Below, one piece after another: positions 15,731-24,904 of a stretch of 64,000 bases of DNA. Made by a program: the position numbers and the translations under genes. Location of the stretch: assembly GCA_964459845.1 (NCBI GenBank), contig CAYWOC010000005.1, positions 1-64,000 of the forward strand. The letters are read 5' to 3'. Source of the DNA: CALZFJ01 sp964459845. Lineage in GTDB: Bacteria; Bacteroidota; Bacteroidia; Bacteroidales; Muribaculaceae. The notes under the pieces were generated by a model, which worked only from the letters and a program-made list of their open reading frames with translations, did not search any database and was not told the origin of the DNA. Position 1 is the stretch's first letter; each line of letters begins with the position of its first letter.

Positions 15731-17389
15731 ATGCTACGACAGCTAAAAATATCAAATTTTGCCATTATCGACAATCTTGAGATTGATTTTGCGAAAGGTT
15801 TTACTACCATAACAGGAGAGACTGGTGCGGGAAAATCGATAATGATGGGCGCATTGTCGCTTATCCTTGGCGAGAAAGCCGATTTCAAGGCAGCGCATAA
15901 TGCCGAAAAGAAATCGGTGGTGGAGGCGGTGTTCGACATAAATGAATATGGACTCCGACAATTATTTGAGGATAATGACATAGACTATTTCGGCGACGAG
16001 TGTATCATGCGGCGCGAGATTTCGGCAAGTGGACGCTCGCGAGCGTTTATCAACGACACGCCCGTGACCCTGCAAGTGATGCGTAATATCTCCATCCGCC
16101 TTATCGACATCCATTCGCAGCTCAGCAATCTGCTGCTGTCGAAGCACAGCTATCAGCTCAGTGTGCTCGACAGCATGATAGAGGACAAAAGCATACTTAT
16201 GCGATATTCTGCTGAATATAAAAAATACAAGCAGCTCAACGAGCGTCTTGCCGAGTTGCGCGGACTTAATGCTCGCAGGAAAGCCGAGGAAGACTATTTG
16301 CGCTTTCAGTTGTCGCAGCTTGAGGAGCTAAGGCTCACTGATAACGAAGACGTGGAGCTTGAAGCAGAGGAGAAGAAGCTGAGCAATGTGAACGAGATAA
16401 AGACAGCACTTTGGAGTGCCGAGGAGCTGCTGAGCGGTGAGGAACGCTCCGTAATAAGCGATATGGCGACAGCCACTCAAAACCTTAGCCGAGTGGAGGA
16501 TATGCTTGATGATGTGGGCGACTTGTCGGAGCGTATGCGCTCGCTGATTATCGAGCTGAAAGACATTTCGCGCACCATATCTTCTCTGCAAAGCGGCCTT
16601 GTGGATAATCCTGCCGAACTTGAACGCATACAAGACAGGCTAAACTCGATATATTCACTTGAAGACAAGCATAAGGCGGCAAGCGTGAATGAATTGATAG
16701 CCTTGCAGCACGATATTGAGCGGCAACTTTCCGACATCGGCAATAGCGACGAGGAGATATCTGCTCTGGAACAAGAATTGAAACAGCAGACGGCAGTGGC
16801 GACGGCTCTTGCCGAAGAACTGTCGGTGAAACGCCATGAAGCTGCACTGCGGTTCTCGAAATTGCTGATGCAGTCGGCGATTCCGCTTGGAATGAAAAAT
16901 CTGCAATTCAAGGTTGAGTTTAAGAATGTGGCATTGTGTCATGGCGGCATCGACTCGGTGAGCTTCCTGTCTTCGTTCAACAAGCAGCAGAGCCTTATGC
17001 CAGTGGAAGCCACAGCTTCGGGCGGAGAAATTTCCCGACTGATGCTGTGCATAAAATCAATAATAGCACGCAATATGAAGTTGCCCACAATCATATTTGA
17101 TGAGGTGGACACAGGCGTGTCGGGAGATGTGGCAAACCGCATGGGAGAGATGATGAGAGAAATCAGCCGTAAGATACAGGTAATCACCATAACACACTTG
17201 CCGCAGGTGGCTGTGAAGGGCAACGACCATTTCAAGGTGTTCAAGCAGGATTACGGCAGTTCCACACACACTTCCATCAAGCGGCTCAGCGCAGATGAGC
17301 GTGTCATGGAAGTGGCTGCCATGCTCAGCGGGGAGAGAATTGACGAAGCGGCACTGAACAATGCCAAGTCGCTGCTTGGAATAAGCTAA
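15731..17389 (+). CDS. recN: DNA repair protein RecN
   Basis: SMC-like ATPase of 552 residues acting in double-strand break repair. Walker A is GETGAGKS (29-36); a long coiled coil (about 150-370) follows; the signature ATASGGEISRLMLCIKSI and Walker B TIIFDEVDTGVSGDVA lie in the C-terminal half. Full length. It follows the DUF4835 gene by 31 bases and precedes rlmB by 16, consistent with one transcript. Confidence 0.96.
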   Translation: MLRQLKISNFAIIDNLEIDFAKGFTTITGETGAGKSIMMGALSLILGEKADFKAAHNAEKKSVVEAVFDINEYGLRQLFEDNDIDYFGDECIMRREISASGRSRAFINDTPVTLQVMRNISIRLIDIHSQLSNLLLSKHSYQLSVLDSMIEDKSILMRYSAEYKKYKQLNERLAELRGLNARRKAEEDYLRFQLSQLEELRLTDNEDVELEAEEKKLSNVNEIKTALWSAEELLSGEERSVISDMATATQNLSRVEDMLDDVGDLSERMRSLIIELKDISRTISSLQSGLVDNPAELERIQDRLNSIYSLEDKHKAASVNELIALQHDIERQLSDIGNSDEEISALEQELKQQTAVATALAEELSVKRHEAALRFSKLLMQSAIPLGMKNLQFKVEFKNVALCHGGIDSVSFLSSFNKQQSLMPVEATASGGEISRLMLCIKSIIARNMKLPTIIFDEVDTGVSGDVANRMGEMMREISRKIQVITITHLPQVAVKGNDHFKVFKQDYGSSTHTSIKRLSADERVMEVAAMLSGERIDEAALNNAKSLLGIS

Positions 17390-17405
17390 CACATAAAACA
17401 AGAAT

Positions 17406-18161
17406 ATGGATAAGAATCAATATATATTCGGTATCAGAGCCGTGATTGAGGCTATTGAAGCCGGGAAAGAAATCGACAAGATTTTGATAAAGAAGGATTT
17501 GTCGGGAGAGCTTGTGAACGAGCTGTTCACGCTTATACGAGAGCGTGGCATAGTGAACCAGCATGTGCCTGTGGAGCGCATCAACCGCATCACCCGGAAA
17601 AACCATCAAGGCGTGGTGGCTATGCTGGCTGCTGTCTCATACAATAGCCTTGAGAATCTTGTGCCTCAGCTCTATGAGGATGGCAAGCTGCCGTTTGTGG
17701 TGGTGCTTGACGGCATCACAGATGTTAGGAATTTCGGTGCGATAGCCCGAACCTGCGAATGTGCGGGTGTAGATGCTGTAGTCATCCCCGAAAGAAACAG
17801 CGTGAGCGTGAATGCCGATGCTGTGAAAACTTCGGCTGGCGCACTACACTATTTGCCTGTGTGCCGAGAGCGTAACCTTGTGACGGCTGTCAAGTATTTG
17901 AAGAATAGTGGATATAAAGTGTATGGAGCTACAGAAAAGAGCCAGACAAATTACACTAAGCCCGACTACACTGAGCCTACGGCAATCGTGCTTGGCGCAG
18001 AGGACACAGGCATAAGCAATGAGATACTGCGCCTGTGCGACACCCATGTGGCGATACCGGAATTTGGCAACATAAATTCCCTTAACGTGTCGGTGGCAGG
18101 TGGCATATTGCTTTATGAAGTGGTGCGTCAGCGGCTAAACAGCAACTATGGGGTGGAATAA
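17406..18161 (+). CDS. rlmB: 23S rRNA (guanosine-2251-2'-O)-methyltransferase
   Basis: SpoU-family RNA methyltransferase of 251 residues. N-terminal substrate-binding domain (YIFGIRAVIEAIEAGKEIDKI), then the knotted SPOUT domain with motif 1 VLDGITDVRNFGAIARTCE, motif 2 IVLGAEDTGISNEILRLCD and motif 3 IPEFGNINSLNVSVAGGILLYE. Methylates the 23S rRNA in the peptidyl transferase region using S-adenosylmethionine. Assignment to RlmB rather than another TrmH-type enzyme rests on the N-terminal domain. Confidence 0.92.
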   Translation: MDKNQYIFGIRAVIEAIEAGKEIDKILIKKDLSGELVNELFTLIRERGIVNQHVPVERINRITRKNHQGVVAMLAAVSYNSLENLVPQLYEDGKLPFVVVLDGITDVRNFGAIARTCECAGVDAVVIPERNSVSVNADAVKTSAGALHYLPVCRERNLVTAVKYLKNSGYKVYGATEKSQTNYTKPDYTEPTAIVLGAEDTGISNEILRLCDTHVAIPEFGNINSLNVSVAGGILLYEVVRQRLNSNYGVE

Positions 18162-18198
18162 AAATCCTTAAAAATTTTAATGAACAACTAATTTGAGG

Positions 18199-18206
18199 TA
18201 ACTTTG
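18199..18206 (+). promoter_or_regulatory. Candidate -7 element for nusB
   Basis: TAACTTTG matches the consensus and lies 21 bases before the nusB ATG; the -33 region is AT-rich without a clear TTG. Confidence 0.45.
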
Positions 18207-18227
18207 CAGAAAATTTAAGATAAGGAA

Positions 18228-19154
18228 ATGATAAATCGCATTTTAATAAGAATCAAGGTGGTGCAGATGATGTATTCATATCTGCTGTCATCAAATAACA
18301 TGTCGAAAGCCGAGGCTAAGGAGAACTTGCAGAAAAGTCTTGAAAAAGGCTATGAACTCTATAACTATCTGCTGCTGCTCATGGTGCAGCTCACCGAACT
18401 TCAAGAAGACCGCCTTATTCAAGCAAAAAATAAATATCTTCCCACTGAAGAGGATTTGCATCCTAATTTGAAACTTGTAAACAACCTGTTTATAAAGGCT
18501 CTGAAGGATAATCGCACATTTCAGGATTATCTGAACGAGAACCCTATGACTTGGGTGGACGATGACATATTCATGAAGCTAATGCTCGACCGTATCCTTA
18601 AATCTGACTTGTATGCCGAATATCTGGAAGTGGAAGGAAACAATTATGAAGAGGATTGCCAGTTCTGGCACAGCGTGATGAAGGACATCATATTGAAGGA
18701 CGATGATCTGAGCGAGACCCTTGAGGCTAAGTCGGTGTATTGGAACGACGATTTATTGACCGTAGGCTCATTCGTGCTGAAGACAATCAAGCTTTTCGAG
18801 CAAAAGAGCGAAGAACCTATCTTGCCTATGTTCCGCAATCTCGATGATAGCCAGTTTGGCAACAGTCTGCTCTCTTACGCCATTGCCGATATGGAGAAGA
18901 ACAATGAGATTATCGACAGCTACCTGAAGCCGGAGCAGTGGGACAAGGACCGCGTGGCCATAATGGACCGTCTGATAATGTGTGTGGCATTGTCAGAGGT
19001 TTTGCATTTCCCTTCGATTCCTGCGCGTGTCACTCTCAACGAATATATAGAGATAGCGAAATTCTATAGCACGCCTAAGAGCGGTCAGTTTATCAACGGC
19101 ATCTTGAACTCGGCTATAAATCATATGCGCGACACAAAAATGATTAATAAGTAA
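18228..19154 (+). CDS. nusB: Transcription antitermination protein NusB
   Basis: 308 residues. The first segment MINRILIRIKVVQMMYSYLL and the C-terminal DRLIMCVALSEVLHFPSIPARVTLNEYIEIAKFY with FINGILN are the NusB signatures. NusB binds boxA RNA with S10 in rRNA antitermination. Bacteroidota NusB is about twice the E. coli length because of an extra helical insert (about 60-200), as seen here. yajC follows 81 bases later with its own promoter. Confidence 0.93.
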   Translation: MINRILIRIKVVQMMYSYLLSSNNMSKAEAKENLQKSLEKGYELYNYLLLLMVQLTELQEDRLIQAKNKYLPTEEDLHPNLKLVNNLFIKALKDNRTFQDYLNENPMTWVDDDIFMKLMLDRILKSDLYAEYLEVEGNNYEEDCQFWHSVMKDIILKDDDLSETLEAKSVYWNDDLLTVGSFVLKTIKLFEQKSEEPILPMFRNLDDSQFGNSLLSYAIADMEKNNEIIDSYLKPEQWDKDRVAIMDRLIMCVALSEVLHFPSIPARVTLNEYIEIAKFYSTPKSGQFINGILNSAINHMRDTKMINK

Positions 19155-19176
19155 ATGGGTTTTTATCCCTTGATAT

Positions 19177-19207
19177 TTTGATATTGCGGGGCAAATACCT
19201 ATCTTTG
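19177..19207 (+). promoter_or_regulatory. Promoter for yajC
   Basis: TTTG (19177-19180), 19-base spacer, TATCTTTG (19200-19207), 28 bases before the yajC start. Confidence 0.7.
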
Positions 19208-19235
19208 CATAACAACTTACAAATAAACTTTTAAT

Positions 19236-19559
19236 ATGATAACAAATACAATTCTGCTTGACCAACCAGCACAAGGATGGGAGTCAATGATAATGATTGT
19301 GGCATTGATTGTGATATTCTACTTCTTCATGATACGTCCGCAATCTAAGAAACAAAAAGAGATAAAGAAGTTCCGTGAAGGATTGACTAAAGGCAGCAAG
19401 GTGATTACTGCCGGAGGCATTTATGGAACAATCAAGGATATAAAAGAGACATCTTTCGTCATTGAGATTGCCGACAATGTGAAGATTCGCATCGACAAGA
19501 ATTCGGTATATCCTTCGGCTGAAGATGCTGCTCAGGCTTCTGCTCAAGATAAAGCATAA
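19236..19559 (+). CDS. yajC: Preprotein translocase subunit YajC
   Basis: 107 residues with one membrane segment (about 17-34) followed by the family motif FYFFMIRPQSKKQKE and GSKVITAGGIYGTI. Small inner-membrane partner of SecDF in the Sec export machine. A hairpin with T-rich tail follows, separating it from the YbbR gene. Confidence 0.94.
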   Translation: MITNTILLDQPAQGWESMIMIVALIVIFYFFMIRPQSKKQKEIKKFREGLTKGSKVITAGGIYGTIKDIKETSFVIEIADNVKIRIDKNSVYPSAEDAAQASAQDKA

Positions 19560-19580
19560 AAATTGGTGTTAAATATAATG

Positions 19581-19617
19581 AAAGCCATTTGCCGCGATGT
19601 GAATGGCTTTTATAATT
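19581..19617 (+). terminator. Terminator between yajC and the YbbR gene
   Basis: AAAGCCATT (19581-19589) pairs with AATGGCTTT (19602-19610), then TATAATTTTTT. An in-frame ATG at 19603 lies in the 3' arm, which argues against it as the start of the next gene. Confidence 0.75.
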
Positions 19618-19626
19618 TTTTTCGCT

Positions 19627-20607
19627 ATGAAACTGTTGTTGAACGTTAGGAGAGCAATCGTAGTATGCAAGCACGTTTTCGGCACAGAACGTGCCAAGAC
19701 CGTGATGCAGTATCTTGTGTTTCTCTTCATCTCGTTCATCTTTTGGCTTGTGCTGACACTCAACAACTCTTATCAGCGCGACTACTCGATACCGGTGAAA
19801 ATCACTTCGATTCCCGACAGCACAACGATGATAAATGACGTGCCGGCTACTATAAAAATCACGATGAAAGACCGAGGCACGGCAATGCTGAAATACATGT
19901 TTGGCAATCTGCCGACTCTCTCGCTCAATTTCAAGGCATACGACAGGGGTGACGGTATTTTCCGTGTGAATGCCATGGACTTGCGTAGCGAGGTGCGCAA
20001 CCTCTTCGGCAGCAGTGCCACCATAACTTCGATTCTTCCAGATTCCATAAGGCTGCAATACACGAATCTTCCGGGAAAGAAAGTGCCTGTGCGCTTCGAC
20101 CTCGATGTTCAGCCAAATCTGCAATATGTAATCAACGGTGCGGTGCGGAGCAATGTAGATTCGGTGCTGGTGTATTCCGACCGTCAGACGCTTGCCGAGA
20201 TTTCTGAAGTATATACATATCATGTGGAGGAACATGAGCTGACCGACACTCTGCGCCGTGAAGTGGCGATAACTCCGCTCAACGGAGTGAAGATAGTGCC
20301 GCGCAGCATCACGCTTACAATTCCTGTGGAGCAGCTCATCAACAAACGCCAGATGGTGCCTGTGGTGACCATACATACCCCTGCAAATGTGAATGTGCTG
20401 ACTTTCCCCGCTATGGTTGAGGCTTCATTCCTTGTGCCGCAGAGCATGTATAAGCGCAACACCGACATAAAGGTGGCTGTGGATTATAACGACATATTGG
20501 AATCGTCGTCGAACAAGGTGGACGTGCATGTGATCGAGGCTCCCGCAATATGCAAGAGCATGTCGTTGTCGCTCGACAGTGTGGAGTATCTCATAGAGAA
20601 GAATTGA
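19627..20607 (+). CDS. YbbR-like domain protein
   Basis: About 326 residues from the ATG at 19627. The frame opens at 19603, but that codon lies in a terminator stem, so 19627 (MKLLLNVRRAIVV) is preferred. One membrane segment (YLVFLFISFIFWLVLTL, about 28-44) anchors a periplasmic part of YbbR-type beta repeats (KVPVRFDLDVQP and similar). YbbR proteins are linked to cyclic-di-AMP cyclase control in Firmicutes; the role in Bacteroidota is unclear. The yajC-YbbR-coaE order is common in the phylum. Confidence 0.85.
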   Translation: MKLLLNVRRAIVVCKHVFGTERAKTVMQYLVFLFISFIFWLVLTLNNSYQRDYSIPVKITSIPDSTTMINDVPATIKITMKDRGTAMLKYMFGNLPTLSLNFKAYDRGDGIFRVNAMDLRSEVRNLFGSSATITSILPDSIRLQYTNLPGKKVPVRFDLDVQPNLQYVINGAVRSNVDSVLVYSDRQTLAEISEVYTYHVEEHELTDTLRREVAITPLNGVKIVPRSITLTIPVEQLINKRQMVPVVTIHTPANVNVLTFPAMVEASFLVPQSMYKRNTDIKVAVDYNDILESSSNKVDVHVIEAPAICKSMSLSLDSVEYLIEKN

Positions 20608-20684
20608 GGCAGAAATCTATAAATGCCGATTCTGGGCTCAAGCCTGCAATCAGTCTAAGCTGAAAAAAGAAAAAACGTTGTAAT

Positions 20685-21275
20685 ATGAAGATAATAGCCA
20701 TAACTGGCGGAATCGGAAGCGGCAAGAGCGTCGTTTCTCAGGTTTTGCGCCGAATGGGATATGAGGTGTATGACTGCGACAGCCGTGCAAAGGCGTTGAT
20801 GAACAGCTCAAATGAAATAAAGCTCGATTTGAACAGCACGTTTGGTGCAGATGTAGTCGGTGGCGACGGCAAGATAAATTCTACCCGGCTGGCTAAGATA
20901 GTGTTTGCCGACAGCCGTGCGTTGATGAAGCTGAATGCGATAGTGCATCCGCGCGTAAAGACCGACATATTGCGGTGGAGCGGCAGCTTCGCGCAAAGCA
21001 AGCCGTTTGTGTTCATTGAGACGGCTATTCTCGAAGAGAGCAACCTTGGCGACATCGTTGCCGAGGTGTGGCATGTGTATGCTCCTGTTGAGGTGAGGGT
21101 GAAGCGCGTGATGCTGCGTAACAATGCCACCGAGAGCGAGGTGAAGGCTCGCATTGCGTCGCAAAAAGAGACAGCCGAGCCAAGCCACGATTTCATTATC
21201 AACGATGGGGTAGCACCAGTGTTGCCGCAGATAATGTCGCGCTTGAAAGCCGATTTGGAGCGCAAGGAAATATAA
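20685..21275 (+). CDS. coaE: Dephospho-CoA kinase
   Basis: 196 residues. Phosphorylates the 3'-OH of dephospho-CoA in the last step of CoA synthesis. P-loop GGIGSGKS at 8-15, then YEVYDCDSRAKALM, the HPRV segment and FVFIETAILEES. Full length, cytoplasmic. With coaBC at 13.6 kb, the window carries two separated CoA genes. Confidence 0.95.
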   Translation: MKIIAITGGIGSGKSVVSQVLRRMGYEVYDCDSRAKALMNSSNEIKLDLNSTFGADVVGGDGKINSTRLAKIVFADSRALMKLNAIVHPRVKTDILRWSGSFAQSKPFVFIETAILEESNLGDIVAEVWHVYAPVEVRVKRVMLRNNATESEVKARIASQKETAEPSHDFIINDGVAPVLPQIMSRLKADLERKEI

Positions 21276-21290
21276 AAGAATGTAAACTTC

Positions 21291-21321
21291 TTGCTATGTT
21301 ACGATAAGTGTATTAATTTTG
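21291..21321 (+). promoter_or_regulatory. Promoter for the DUF5606 gene
   Basis: TTG (21291-21293), 20-base spacer, TAATTTTG (21314-21321), 41 bases before the start. Confidence 0.72.
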
Positions 21322-21362
21322 CAGAACAATAACGAATATTTAATTAATAACAGAAAAATAAT

Positions 21363-21809
21363 ATGTTGAAGCAAGTATTATCTATTTCGGGTAAGCCCGG
21401 CTTATATAAACTGATTTCCTACGGAAAGAATATGATTATCGTGGAAGGATTGACCGACAAGAAGAGATTTCCTGCCTATGCACATGATAAGATTATTTCA
21501 CTTGGCGACATTGCCGTATATACTTCGGGCGACGAGGTGCCTCTAACTGAGGTCATGGAGACCATCAGCAAGAAATATGACGGCAAGGCTCTGAACGCAG
21601 CCGACTATAAGACCAAAGAACAACTGCAAAAGTTCTTCGTGGAGATTCTTCCTGAATATGACACCGAGCGTGTGTATAACACCGACATCAAGAAGATTAT
21701 CTCGTGGTATAACACTCTTGTGAATGCCGGCATCACTGAATTTGCTGAGCCAAAAGCCGAAGAGGCTGAAGCTCCAGCCGAGGAAGCTCCGAAAGCCGAG
21801 GAGAAGTAA
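21363..21809 (+). CDS. DUF5606 family protein
   Basis: 148 residues, cytoplasmic. MLKQVLSISGKPGLYKLISYG and TDKKRFPAYAHDKIISLGDIAVYT are typical of the Bacteroidota DUF5606 family, whose members have an RNA-binding-like N-terminal fold of unknown role. The C-terminal 20 residues are an Ala/Glu/Pro repeat (EEAEAPAEEAPKAEEK) and probably disordered. It has its own promoter and a strong terminator, so it is a single-gene unit. Confidence 0.8.
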   Translation: MLKQVLSISGKPGLYKLISYGKNMIIVEGLTDKKRFPAYAHDKIISLGDIAVYTSGDEVPLTEVMETISKKYDGKALNAADYKTKEQLQKFFVEILPEYDTERVYNTDIKKIISWYNTLVNAGITEFAEPKAEEAEAPAEEAPKAEEK

Positions 21810-21839
21810 TCTTCTGTGCGAGACAATTTAGACATTACC

Positions 21840-21876
21840 GAAAGACTGCCCCCCCCAATGAGGCAGTCTTTCGTGC
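21840..21876 (+). terminator. Terminator after the DUF5606 gene
   Basis: GAAAGACTGCC (21840-21850) pairs perfectly with GGCAGTCTTTC (21862-21872); GTGCTTTT follows. Confidence 0.8.
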
Positions 21877-22072
21877 TTTTATCAAAGTGCTATTGGAACG
21901 CTTACTGCATAAAATCCAACTGTTCATCGGAATTCGAATTGAAAACAAACTATTGAGTATTGAGCCTAATGCATAGATAGAGGCTGCTGTAATGGTTTTG
22001 CTGGTGAATATGTCGCAAATTTTGGTATTATTTTCGGGGGGGTATTGTGGAGCTTGGTATTATTTCATATTA

Positions 22073-22104
22073 TTGCAAAATAATATATTTGATATATATT
22101 TTTG
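22073..22104 (+). promoter_or_regulatory. Promoter for the MG2/plug protein gene
   Basis: TTG (22073-22075), 21-base spacer, TATTTTTG (22097-22104). Transcription would begin near 22111, so the C9 tract at 22180-22188 lies in the mRNA. Confidence 0.65.
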
Positions 22105-22154
22105 TATTGTTTTGTGAATTACCTCGAATCGGTCTTTATGGTTTGAACTAAAAA

Positions 22155-24881
22155 ATGATGAATTATGAAAAGATTAAGTCCCCCCCCCTCTATGTGCGGC
22201 GTATAGCTGCGGTGGTGATATTGGCGTGGTTGTGCGGCATCGCGCATGGAATGGATGTGCCGATTGACACTCTTGCTGCGCGGCTCGACATGCAGCGTTA
22301 TCTGTATCCGCAGGAGAAAATTCATGTTGCAACTGACAAGGAGCTGTATATGGCTGGAGACACTATCTGGCTCAGGGCATTTGTGGTGGATGCGTCAAGC
22401 CATCAGCCGGTGGATGTGAGCCGATATGTGTATGTCGAGCTTCACAATCCATTCAGCGAGGTGGAGCAGCGCGTGAAGATAATCAGCCGTAAGGGCGGAT
22501 ATTGCGGTTATGTTCCTCTCGATGCGAATATGGCTGAGGGGCAATATATGCTCACTGCCTACACAATGTTTATGGAAAATGCCGGTCAAGACTATTTTTT
22601 CAAGAAACAGGTTAGCGTGGTAAGTCCATTCTCAGCCAAGAGGCGTATTGTGAGCGACATATCAAAAGACGAGAAAGGGAAGAGAAGCCTTTCGGTGAGG
22701 TGTTATGAGCAAGGGGAGGTAGCTCCATATAAATACCGATTGCTGACGGTTACGCTCAGCAGCGGCAAGAGCCACTATTATTTGAATGGCGACAAAGCTC
22801 TGACTGTGGCATTGACCGATGATGACAAGTGCGTCCTCGTTTCGGTGGATGATGAATACAAGAAATATGTGGATGTGCGCAATTCGGAGCAAGACTTCGA
22901 TGTGGCATTTCTGCCTGAAGGCGGCTATATGATAGCCGGGGCGGAAAATAAGATAGCGTTCAAGGCGATAGGATGCGATGGACTTGGGCTGGACGTGGAG
23001 TGCATTGTGCTTGATGGCAGCGGCAACGAAATTGCAAAATGCAGGTCGTTGCACTGTGGCATAGGCTCATTCACTTTTGTGCCGCAGATAGGTGTGAACT
23101 ACAAAGCGAGAGTGCGCAATGCCAGTGGCTTAGAGAAGATGATTGACTTGCCGAAAGCGTCGGATGTGGCAAGCGTGTTGCGAGTGAAGAGCAATGGCGG
23201 CATTTATGAAATAGAAGTAGCGGGAGGGCAAATTGGCGTGCAATATGGCGTGCTGCTGCAAGAACGAGGAAAGCTGCTGAATGCTTTCACCATTCGCAAT
23301 GGCGAGAAGGTGACACTGAAGAGCGGAGAGATTCCGGCAGGAATTATGCAAATATTGCTGCTTGACGGTGATGGCAATAAATTGAGTGAAAGGCTGGTGT
23401 TCAATCGTGGCGATGGGGCAGCAGGCGCTAAAATAACTGCCGACAAAGACCTATATGGCAACCGTGAGCCTGTGGCAATGAATATTGACTTGAGCGAATT
23501 TGACGGTAAGGACGGAAGCATGGCGGTGTCGGTGACTGACAACAGCGTGGTGAATCGCGAGCACTCGCCTATGCTGCAAGCGCAAATGCTGCTACAAGGC
23601 GATTTGAAGGGGTACGTTGAAGACGTAAACTATTATTTCAGCACTGACGGTGACACGAAAGCGGCCGATGAGGCTCTTGACGCACTAATGCTGACGCAGG
23701 GCTGGTGCAGATACGATATTCCTAAAGTTATCAAGGCTGAATATGCCGAGCCGCAATTCCCGGTGGAACGCGGACAGGAGATAAGTGGCACTATAAAAAG
23801 CTATTGGCGCAACAAACCTTTGCAGAACGCCTCAGCCAATATAATTGTGCCGAGTATGCTTTATGTGAACACTGTGAAATCAGACAAGCAGGGGCGTTTC
23901 TGCCTGAACGGATTCGACTTCCCTGACGGAACGAAATATGTGCTACAGGCTCTTAACCAAAAAGGCGATAATGAGATGAATTTTGAGGTAGATAAACAAA
24001 ACTATCCGCTAATATCTAATGTGCCGTTGAGTGCCGCAGGTGGCGTGCATAGCACTGGGCTTTTTGTGAATAATGAATATGCACGGTTGAATATGACAGG
24101 ACGGCTCTCGGTGCTGTTGAACGAGATAGAGGTGAAAGCCTATAAGCAGATTCAATATGAGAATTATCATTATGACTCGATGCTTGACCGATGGTATCAG
24201 GGTCGTGTGATAAAGACGTTTACAGCAAAGGATATAGAGAATTATGGGTTATCTTCTTTTCAAGATGTGATTGAGAGGCTTCCCGGAGTGGCATTCAACA
24301 ACGACGGTTATCTGATAGCTGTAAGCCAAAGCGTCAGCAACAGGATGAACACTGTGCTGTTCGATAACGACGGCTCGATTGTCACTAAAAACAGCGGAGT
24401 TAATGGCAAGTCGGAGAATATAGTTCCTGTCATAGTGAACGGTAAGGGTTTTCAAGAAAGAGCGCAAGGCGGAGGACCGTTAGGCACAGTCAGATTGAAG
24501 GAGTTGGAGGACGAGATTCCGTTTGATATAGTTGATAAGGTAGTGTTCAATGGAAACCTTGTAATAACCACAAAAGAGGGAACTGAGCGTTTCATAGGCA
24601 AGAAGCAGGCTCCGCAGTTGAAAACTATTGTTCCGCTTGGGTATCAACGTCCGGCAGAGTTCTACAGCCCGAGGTATGAAGCGGCTGTAAGTGAGGCTGC
24701 TGTTGCCGATTTGAGGAGTACAGTCTATTGGAATCCGAATGTGAAAACTGGAGCAGACGGCAAGACGCACTTTGCATTCTATACCAATGATATGCTGAAC
24801 ACCAGCTACACCGTAACAGTGGAAGGTCTTACAAGCAGCGGAGAGCTTATCCATGCTGTGAAGACAATCAAAGTCAAGTAG
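22155..24881 (+). CDS. Large secreted MG2-type protein with TonB plug-like domain
   Basis: 908 residues with an N-terminal hydrophobic signal (IAAVVILAWLCGIAHG, about 17-32). Residues about 50-150 form an MG2-like domain (HVATDKELYMAGDTIWLRAFV, familiar from alpha-2-macroglobulins and Bacteroidota surface proteins). A middle carboxypeptidase-like beta domain (about 540-640) precedes a plug-like region (about 685-830, YGLSSFQDVIERLPGVAF) without a beta-barrel; the end (YWNPNVKTGADGKTHFAFYT) again looks macroglobulin-like. Function unknown; probably a periplasmic or surface helper. Start: ATG at 22155, or the GTG at 22194, which would still leave a signal peptide. Codons 9-12 lie in a run of nine C, making the first start sensitive to slippage. 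Confidence 0.8.
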   Translation: MMNYEKIKSPPLYVRRIAAVVILAWLCGIAHGMDVPIDTLAARLDMQRYLYPQEKIHVATDKELYMAGDTIWLRAFVVDASSHQPVDVSRYVYVELHNPFSEVEQRVKIISRKGGYCGYVPLDANMAEGQYMLTAYTMFMENAGQDYFFKKQVSVVSPFSAKRRIVSDISKDEKGKRSLSVRCYEQGEVAPYKYRLLTVTLSSGKSHYYLNGDKALTVALTDDDKCVLVSVDDEYKKYVDVRNSEQDFDVAFLPEGGYMIAGAENKIAFKAIGCDGLGLDVECIVLDGSGNEIAKCRSLHCGIGSFTFVPQIGVNYKARVRNASGLEKMIDLPKASDVASVLRVKSNGGIYEIEVAGGQIGVQYGVLLQERGKLLNAFTIRNGEKVTLKSGEIPAGIMQILLLDGDGNKLSERLVFNRGDGAAGAKITADKDLYGNREPVAMNIDLSEFDGKDGSMAVSVTDNSVVNREHSPMLQAQMLLQGDLKGYVEDVNYYFSTDGDTKAADEALDALMLTQGWCRYDIPKVIKAEYAEPQFPVERGQEISGTIKSYWRNKPLQNASANIIVPSMLYVNTVKSDKQGRFCLNGFDFPDGTKYVLQALNQKGDNEMNFEVDKQNYPLISNVPLSAAGGVHSTGLFVNNEYARLNMTGRLSVLLNEIEVKAYKQIQYENYHYDSMLDRWYQGRVIKTFTAKDIENYGLSSFQDVIERLPGVAFNNDGYLIAVSQSVSNRMNTVLFDNDGSIVTKNSGVNGKSENIVPVIVNGKGFQERAQGGGPLGTVRLKELEDEIPFDIVDKVVFNGNLVITTKEGTERFIGKKQAPQLKTIVPLGYQRPAEFYSPRYEAAVSEAAVADLRSTVYWNPNVKTGADGKTHFAFYTNDMLNTSYTVTVEGLTSSGELIHAVKTIKVK
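22180..22188 (+). repeat. C9 homopolymer in the first codons
   Basis: Nine consecutive C at codons 9-11 of the frame starting at 22155. With one C fewer that frame meets TAG at 22204-22206; with one more it meets TGA at 22265-22267. Confidence 0.9.
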
Positions 24882-24904
24882 CTCAACAAAAACATGATTT
24901 GAAG

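Larger units (their letters stand above)
21810..22154. other. Intergenic region with C8 and G7 tracts
   Basis: No gene is seen. Contents: the terminator at 21840-21872 with C8 (21849-21856) in its arm and loop, a G7 run at 22036-22042, and a promoter at 22073-22104. Together with C9 at 22180-22188, three G/C homopolymers fall within 340 bases. Confidence 0.7.
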
